DNA of 64,000 bases from Calcarisporiella thermophila CBS 279.70 (Eukaryota; Calcarisporiellomycota): positions 794,802 to 858,801 of the forward strand of contig NW_027192194.1 in NCBI RefSeq assembly GCF_041956535.1. Direction: 5' to 3'. This document shows positions 57,709 through 64,000 of the stretch, in pieces. Within the stretch, counting starts at the first letter, position 1; each line of letters starts with the position of its first letter. The notes below the pieces were generated by a model. It did no database searches. It was not told where the DNA came from and saw only the letters and a program-made list of their open reading frames with translations. Position numbers and translations under genes: made by a program.

Positions 57709-57987
57709 ATGGCTCCTTTTGAAGACGAGTTTGACCTTGAAGATCCCGGCCTCGCTGGTGCCGAGGACATGGGTGAGGATACTCTCGAGCAATTTGAGGC
57801 CGAGTTTGACAATCTCCTTGACGAGTACTCACTTGAAGAAGAGCCCACCCATACTATAAGTGAGCAAGAACAATTTCTGGCTTGGGTAAAATATAAAGAG
57901 AACATATGGCGTATCCAGGTGATGCTGCTAATGGCGAATGTGGCATTTATTTTATTAATCTACATGTATTTGTACATTTATTATTGA
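57709..57987 (+). CDS. Small acidic protein with C-terminal membrane segment, 92 aa
   Basis: A single-exon frame with ATG. The first 55 residues are strongly acidic (DEFDLEDPGLAGAEDMGED), then SEQEQFLAWVKYKENIWRIQ and a C-terminal hydrophobic stretch (VMLLMANVAFILLIYMYLY). This suggests a tail-anchored protein facing the cytosol. No family was recognised. It lies 163 bp after another small membrane protein on the same strand. The frame is short, so it may also be a first exon or chance. Confidence 0.4.
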   Translation: MAPFEDEFDLEDPGLAGAEDMGEDTLEQFEAEFDNLLDEYSLEEEPTHTISEQEQFLAWVKYKENIWRIQVMLLMANVAFILLIYMYLYIYY

Positions 57988-58671
57988 TTGATTTTATTTT
58001 CTTATTTATTATTCATTTCTCCTTCAATTCTTATGATCGGCCATCAATCCTGCACGACTGCGTCCCGCAATCGTTTCTTCCGGAGTGGGTTTTCTTGTTA
58101 CGATGTTATGTTTCTCATCCTCTTTCCTCCCACTTGTTGACTTGTCTATTTACATAATCCCGGATGCCGTGGTGTCAAGGCGCCTGGGGCTTAGGGTGGG
58201 TAGAATGAGGGAGCCAAGCCAGTCCCCCTACAATTTATTTGTAAACCAGGCAATTTGTACAGTTCCGCGTTTTCCGTGACGGCCTTTTTGAGTCTCTCAA
58301 TGGTGTGCAGAAACGTACATTGGGGTCGACGTGCAGGATCCACTCAGAGATAATCTATGGGGGAGGAAGGGGAGGGGACTGTTCTTGTGGTTTCATATTT
58401 CTCTAATGCCTGCCAAATTATACCTGGTGCATAAAGATAAAAGTGCATACTGGTTCAATAAAATTTTTCTACACTCATACCCCAACTCACACGCCTTCAT
58501 CCCTCCCCATTATTACCCCCCTTCTCTCTAATCTTGCGCAATATCTCTTTATACTACTGTTTAGATTCTCCTTTCACTTTTTAAATTCTCTCGGTTCATT
58601 TTATTTGCTAACTTGATCGTTAGACCTTCGCTCTTTATTATTGTTACCCCTCTCTTGGATATATCCGTTCC
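57988..58671. other. Intergenic upstream of the DeSI-like gene
   Basis: This 684-bp region has T- and C-rich tracts (58480-58530). Short frames have no recognisable product. Confidence 0.5.
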
Positions 58672-59687
58672 ATGCCATCCTGGATTCATAAAAAGGGTAA
58701 GGCGGACACCATCCATTCGCCAGAATCTGGAACTCCAGTATACCTTCACGTATACACAATGGTGACTTTCCTTCTCTTCTGATCCGAGATTGTTTGGTCA
58801 ACCTAATTCTTTTGCAGTTACCACCTAGCGCCATTGCATTTATTACAACGGCTTTAGGAATTGGCGTTTATCATTCCGGCGTAGAAATCCGCGGGAGAGG
58901 TAAGGATGCATGCACAAGTTTTCGTCGATTTGACAGATTGCTAATGCTACTATTGTGTCCTCATCTGTTTCAACATCGTAAACAGAATACTGCTTTGGCG
59001 CCCATCCTCACGAACTCCCTGGGATATTCGTGGTAACACCCAAAGTCGGTCCTCCGGGTGTGACTTATAGGTATGTACAACACGTTGTGATCCCAGTGCC
59101 CTCTCCCCCACTCTCTAACCCTCCCCTACTTTATTGAAGAAAATCAATTTTCATGGGTTACTGTAAATATTCCGACAACCATATCAATCGAATTATCCAT
59201 ACGATATCAAGAGAGTATACCGGAGTATCCTATCGTCTATTGACAAGGTGAGTTTACTTTCCCGGAGAGAGCACCTTCTTCAACTCGGTATTTAACGCTT
59301 TGATTTGCGCAGGAACTGTAACCATTTCTCGAGTGATCTGTGCCGGAGACTACTGGGCAAACCCATTCCAAGTAAGACCTTGCATTTCCAAGGAATTCGC
59401 TAGAGAGAGGAGTATAACTATATCTTGGTGGTTTTTTCACGTGTAGATTGGATCAATAGAGCCGCCGCCATTGCCTCTTGCTTTCCCTGCATCCTCCCCC
59501 CGGAATGGATCCGACCCCCAGAATGCGAACCAGGTAAAGATCCAAATGCGTGTCTCTAGCCACTTGTTATATTTCCTACACGGGCTCAATGAACCTTTTG
59601 ATTTTATTAGAAATACCCATTACAGATCATACTGATATCTCGCACGCCCCACAAAAGAAAAAAAACGAATTTTTAAGGAAGAGGTGA
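58672..59687 (+). CDS. PPPDE-family peptidase, DeSI-2-like desumoylating isopeptidase
   Basis: Seven exons (58672-58761, 58818-58899, 58986-59070, 59140-59247, 59313-59371, 59447-59533, 59611-59687) encode 195 aa. PPPDE marks are VYLHVYTM, GIGVYHSGVEI (catalytic His49), EYCFGAHPHELPGIF and YRLLTRNCNHFSSDLCRRLLGKPIPNWINRAA (catalytic Cys124). These are the His/Cys dyad and fold of DeSI/PPPDE thiol peptidases that remove SUMO or ubiquitin from substrates. The DeSI-2 subgroup is favoured by NWINRAA and by the conserved Trp region. The tail is short and basic (KKKNEFLRKR). Confidence 0.92.
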
Positions 59688-59997
59688 TCACTTATTCATG
59701 CTAGGCTGTTTGTATTTTTTATTCATTTTTTAGGCTTCTTTAAAGGGACCTTTTGATTATTGTATTTTTACCTTTTTTTTGTTCTTTGCATCTTGTCTTT
59801 CCAAGGGACTATATTGCCCGGTATATTTCCACTCATTTTTTCTGGCCCCGATTATTCGATGATCAAGTTCCTATCTTGAAATTGGGCCATGACTGCTGCC
59901 CATGTGAAGAAATCTGCATATGCCATTAATATAAAATAACACGAAAATATTGTTCTTATTTTCAAGCTTTGCAAGCATTCTTGATTAGATTGATATC
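59688..59997. other. Intergenic between DeSI-like and carrier genes
   Basis: This is 310 bp, T-rich, holding the 3' UTR of the first gene and the promoter of the second. Nothing else was seen. Confidence 0.55.
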
Positions 59998-61470
59998 ATG
60001 TCGGATAATGTAGCCCATGCTCTTAGTGGTAAATAACTTTGCCTTATATTGGGATGTAAGCAGGTTGCTTTGTGTTGCTAATTGATATGTTTCTTTTGTC
60101 ATAGGTGCCGGAGGTGGCATCATCTCAATGGCATTGACCTATCCTCTAATCACCATCAGTAGTCGCATGCAAGTTCAAAAAAACAATAAAAGCTTAGACT
60201 CATATCATGTAAATGTTTTACCTTTCGAGATCACCTTTCGATAACTTGCATTTTTTTTTTTTCTTCTCTCTAATTCAAGTTCGTGTTCTGATTCCTAATA
60301 GAATAGTTTCGATGCTCTTAAAAAGATCATCCAGCGAGAAGGTTTCAGTGGACTCTATTCGTAAGCCAAGTTTTACATGAGACGCTTTTTTTTTACTAAG
60401 TTTTTAAATGTTATTTTCGGTAGTGGACTAGATTCAGCTCTTTTTGGCATTGCGGTGACCAATGGTATGGATTGAACAATGATGCAATATGAAAGAATAT
60501 TTCTTTTCATCTTTCATGCTGATGTCCGATTATTTTCTTTCTTTTTAGGAGTTTACTACTACTTTTACGAATGGACAAAATCCAGTTTTATGAAAGCCAA
60601 GAGAATAATGAGCACAGGAGAATCTATGCTTTGTGGAGCAATTGCAGGCGCTGCCACCGCAATTATCACTAATCCGATCTGGGTGGTGAATGTAGGTGGA
60701 GTCACTACTTTAGGATACGATACATTATTTTTCTGAATTGTTCTATTACATAATATTCAAGACCCGTATGACAACCAAGCGCGAGTCTCTTGAGGAAGGA
60801 GAACCCTCAACGTCGAAGCGTCCCTTGGAGACACGTCGTATCGGGACCATTGAGGCCACTCTAAAGATTATTCGTGAAGACGGAATCCTTGCGTTCTGGC
60901 AAGGAGTTGTTCCTGCTCTAATTCTCGTCATTAATCCAGTGATTCAATACACCGTCTTCGAGCAATTAAAAGGACGACTTCAGCGCAACCGGAAGTTGAC
61001 GAATTTTGACTTCTTCTGGCTGGGTGCAGTCAGCAAGTTGGTGGCCACCGGGGTCACCTATCCTTACATGTAAGATACCTCTCATAAGAGAGTGGTGAAA
61101 TCTCTCCATTGGATACTGAAGTCACTTCTCAATTGGCAGTGTAATCAAATCTCGGATGCAACTACGTCAGTCTGAAAAGACGCGCTATAAATCCGTGTTT
61201 GATGGCTTGCGCAAGATTATCCAGACAGAGGGTGTTGAGGGACTTTACAAGGGTAATCGTCTTGATTTTTTATCTCTTTTTTCTTCGACGACTTATAGTG
61301 TTTGCTGTGTGTATTCGGAATGTCTATTAGGACTTAGTGCAAAGCTTAGCCAAAGTGTGTTGACGGCCGCTTTCCTGTTCATGTACAAAGAAGCGCTCTT
61401 CAAGTATAGCATTGCACTGTTGGTGCTTCTTGGGGCTCGCAAAACAGAAATTAAAGTCGTTTCCAAATAG
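59998..61470 (+). CDS. Peroxisomal adenine nucleotide carrier (PMP47/ANT1, SLC25A17 type)
   Basis: Eight exons (59998-60028, 60105-60208, 60302-60360, 60424-60464, 60549-60691, 60762-61069, 61140-61252, 61331-61470) encode 312 aa. Three mitochondrial-carrier repeats are visible with their P-x-[DE/I]-x-x-[KR] variants: TYPLITISSRMQ, TNPIWVVNTRMT and TYPYIVIKSRMQ, each followed by a repeat half ending GFSGLYS, GILAFWQG and GVEGLYKG. The PIWVVNTR motif is the hallmark of peroxisomal carriers of the PMP47/Ant1 group. They exchange cytosolic ATP for AMP to support fatty-acid activation in peroxisomes. PEX14 at 0.8 kb is another peroxisomal gene but is not adjacent. Confidence 0.93.
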
Positions 61471-61959
61471 ATATATATGTCCTTAAATTTTGTTTCCAAT
61501 CAGGAAATGATACTCTCTTTAACCGCCTATTGATCTGATAGCCTTACATTTCGCTCTTTTGATATTGCTATGCTCTTTGTGTACAAAACAGTTTAGTTAA
61601 GATGTATTTACATAGAATAAATTATAAACGGGATACTTTAAAGGAATGTCCATATATAGAATAAGGATACTTCACTATACTAGCTAGAGGATACCTGGAT
61701 TCTTCAGTAGTGCGAGTTTGAAAGTGATTAGATACATGTGGATCCAACTGGAGGATTGGAAATACCCTGTTTTGGATGAGGATGGTTCATTTAGAAAAAT
61801 TCTGGGTTTAAAATAGGTTGTGTTAGTCAAGTTGGCCTGATGAAGCGTCAGTTTTTTTTTTCAGCCCAGTTCAAATTTCCTTTGTTCGAGCAAAAACTTT
61901 AATTTCGGGACCCAAATCTTTGTTGTGTTTTACTAAATATACACTTTCAATTGCGATTG
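61471..61959. other. Intergenic between carrier and UBE3D-like genes
   Basis: This 489-bp region is AT-rich and has no open frame or RNA gene that I can support. Confidence 0.55.
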
Positions 61960-63791
61960 ATGGCAAGGCTCGCAGAACATTTCCATAATATTAATACAAT
62001 CAACGTTTCCATTGGTCTCTCTAATTCTTCCAGCGATGCCCTTCCAACGGAAATCACGATACACCCGCACCTTATCGCCATTCGAACCCAATCAGGCTCG
62101 GAGGAGATCCTCCCACTCCCTGCGCGTATAGATCCTAAACGCGTTACGCGATCTAGCTCTGGCACCACGCTAAATCTCAAGTTACCCACTGCTGATATCC
62201 GGAATAAGTTCAAGGATTCTTCCAATTCCGGTTTAGAATTACCCATCTCTTCGCGAGAAATTCTTGACCTACAGAGCATCGCCTGCCAATTCTGTCAGGC
62301 TACACTGACGAAGCCTGCGGAGGAGAGAAACGAAGCAGGAAGAAGAGTATTATTTAAAAAGGTCAAAGATCTACCTTCGGAGCACTGGCTAGAACTGGTG
62401 GATTGCTGGATGTGCCATGAAGATCAGGATTTCAAGGTCGGAGAGATCAAGGCATTACCACGGGTGGGGTTGGTCGGTGGGACCTACCTGTTGTTGCACC
62501 CTACCGACGTCAATATCGAGGCAGTAGAACTGACAGAGAGAAAGGTGATTGTCAAAGTAGTTTTCTTCCTATTACTATTGAAAGGACTCTCAGAAGGCCG
62601 GTGCCACAAGCGGTTGGCTACTGCATGCCGATACAAATGTCCTAGAAAGAATCCCTGGTCTCCTAACAGGTCGCAGTAGTTGCGGAGTTTTGCATTGCGA
62701 TTTATTACAAGACCATACATTATGTCATCGTATATTTGATTTCGAAGATGCCTGGTGGACTAATTCCATTTTTTACCCATAGACTTCATTGCTTCCAGGA
62801 AGGTATTGGCGACCCCTGACCTGTCAGCGCTGCCTCTCTCCTCTGGGAGAAGCTCTTTTTGAATGTTCAGCTCTGGAGGAAAATCTTGAACAGGCATCTG
62901 GTAATATACATTTTTGGGAAGTTTGATCTCTCTAAATGCGTACCTTGACCTATGATTGCTTCAGAACCTAAGCTCGTCACTTTGAAATTTAATAAGTATT
63001 TCATCCAAATCGATGTTGTTGACTCGTCAAGAGAGTAAGCGCAGAGGGTTTTCTTCTATCTCTATTGTTGGACAAAATGAATTTACCTTGCAATATTATA
63101 GTTGTGAGCTTGTGTCTTTCCGTCCCTCTTTCAAACCGTTCATTGCACACGATTTTCTTGAAGCTGCACGTGCCCACGCTACCTATCGCTTTATTATAGA
63201 AGGCCAGGAAACAAAAAAGCCCTATCTCACAGTCAGTAGGATATCTCTTTTATTTTTATTTGCTTCTCATTCACCCGACTTGCCCTCGAAGTAGATATGG
63301 ATCTTCAACCCTTTCATACATATCATGGCAACCGCCGCAGGCAGCATAGTTGAAGCAACAAGCGGACTTTCGAGTTATATTGCGAACGATTTTCTTTCAA
63401 GCAGTAGTCGATATCGAAAAGGTACTGAAACCTATTATAGTATCCCCCCAATGCTATGGCCTAATTGGTTGCACCCACTTTTATTCTTAGTGATGAAAAT
63501 ACTTTACACTGATTGTACTGACAGGCAGGACGAGAAGGTGAAAAAGTATATTTTTACATTTATTGCGCACCCCAATTGTAATTTTAATATCTACGGATTC
63601 TTACCAATTTCTATTCTTGTTGCTCTATTAGGATTTTGAAACAATTTTCTGGGGATAAACAGGTTGAGCGTTTCTATTATAATGATGACCTATGTAAGAG
63701 AATCCTGCTTATGCTTCGCCTTAGTACCCAATATTTGCCTCCAGATGGCCGAGTTATAAATGGATTTCAGGTTGGGTTTTTAGACTATTGA
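61960..63791 (+). CDS. UBE3D-like E3 ubiquitin ligase (HECT_2 family)
   Basis: Exons 61960-62544, 62594-62729, 62799-62900, 62965-63034, 63102-63231, 63295-63421, 63525-63537 and 63632-63791 encode about 440 aa. Recognisable parts are IACQFCQATL, DLPSEHWLELVDCWMCHEDQDF, TCQRCLSPLGEALFE, ATYRFIIEGQETKKPYL and the end LPPDGRVINGFQVGFLDY. They match UBE3D, an E2-binding ubiquitin ligase. The Cys pairs (CQFC, CWMC, CQRC) likely bind zinc. The borders around 62730-62798 were chosen to keep frame (a 69-nt intron with a CTAAT branch site). The 13-nt exon 7 is needed to link the last two conserved blocks. Confidence 0.82.
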
Positions 63792-63911
63792 GAAATTGTT
63801 TGAAATTTCATGATTCCCTGTAATTATTTGCATCATGTAATATACATTACTCTCTATATTTATAAAAAAAAAATCGAAACCCTTTAAAATATTTATGGCT
63901 TATTTCTCTTG

Positions 63912-63983
63912 TGCCGTCGCCCGGAATCGAACCGGGATCATCACGGCCACAACGTGATGTACTAACCATTATACTACGACGGC
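63912..63983 (-). tRNA. tRNA-His (anticodon GTG), second gene
   Basis: A 72-nt cloverleaf on the minus strand, identical to the tRNA at 47726-47797 except at the sixth acceptor pair: T6-A67 there, C6-G67 here. The anticodon loop TTGTGGC is the same. There is no intron. It lies about 120 bp downstream of the UBE3D-like stop codon. Confidence 0.95.
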
Positions 63984-64000
63984 TTCCGATTGGCTGAACT

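Overview
The window is nuclear DNA of a fungus, most likely an early-diverging lineage (Mucoromycota or Zoopagomycota type). This placement is inferred from gene content, not from a tree. Nearly every gene is split by short introns of about 45-100 nt with GT..AG borders. There are fungal regulators (STE11-type MAPKKK, fungal PKA subunits, NPR2, YCK-type casein kinase). The chitin/chitosan genes (chitin deacetylase end, GH46-type chitosanase), a TBRG1-like FYR-domain protein and a linker histone H1 also fit a basal fungus. About 30 protein genes were rebuilt exon by exon; in almost all of them the phases close without a stop.

Layout. 1-0.4 kb: 3' end of a chitin deacetylase. 0.8-2.4 kb: PEX14. 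2.8-9.4 kb: a PKA locus, with the catalytic subunit (minus), a SAM-dependent methyltransferase (minus) and the PKA regulatory subunit (plus). 10-13 kb: THP3/LENG8-like SAC3-domain protein (minus, start unresolved), with a 47-codon open frame beside it. 13.4-16.7 kb: STE11/Byr2 MAPKKK. 16.9-19.9 kb: a divergent pair, a CDK-like kinase with an altered catalytic loop and NPR2. 21-22.3 kb: secreted GH46-type chitosanase. 23.9-24.7 kb: Pro/Ser-rich membrane protein. 24.9-28.3 kb: FYR-domain nuclear protein and the ER J-protein ERJ5. 28.5-32.7 kb: DNA polymerase alpha B subunit and a mitochondrial PP2C phosphatase. 32.9-38.3 kb: Nab2/ZC3H14 zinc-finger protein, ribosomal protein eL6, and an MGR3-like TPR protein. 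39-42.8 kb: casein kinase I, triosephosphate isomerase and a BolA2/Fra2-like protein. 42.8-49 kb: AT-rich, gene-poor block with one small secreted cysteine-rich protein, degenerate repeats, a tRNA-derived element with a T/A tract, a 631-bp assembly gap and a tRNA-His gene. 49-51.6 kb: SAK1/Ssp1-like Snf1-activating kinase. 52.5-55 kb: C2H2 zinc-finger protein and histone H1. 57-57.9 kb: two small predicted tail-anchored proteins. 58.7-63.8 kb: DeSI-type isopeptidase, peroxisomal ATP carrier PMP47/ANT1 and a UBE3D-like ubiquitin ligase. 63.9 kb: a second tRNA-His on the other strand.

How the genes work together. The window is rich in signalling genes: PKA C and R, STE11, a CDK-like kinase, YCK, a Snf1-activating kinase, a PP2C and NPR2. 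Together they touch nutrient sensing (cAMP, Snf1/AMPK, TORC1) and morphogenesis. PEX14 and PMP47 are both peroxisomal but lie 58 kb apart. I see no CRISPR, prophage, plasmid or classical multi-gene biosynthetic cluster. The most unusual points are the GH46-type chitosanase, the Ser-for-Lys change in the CDK-like kinase, a homopolymer frameshift in the Nab2 gene, a GC-AG intron in tpi1, the missing ATG of the THP3 gene, and the repeat/gap block around 46.4-47.7 kb.
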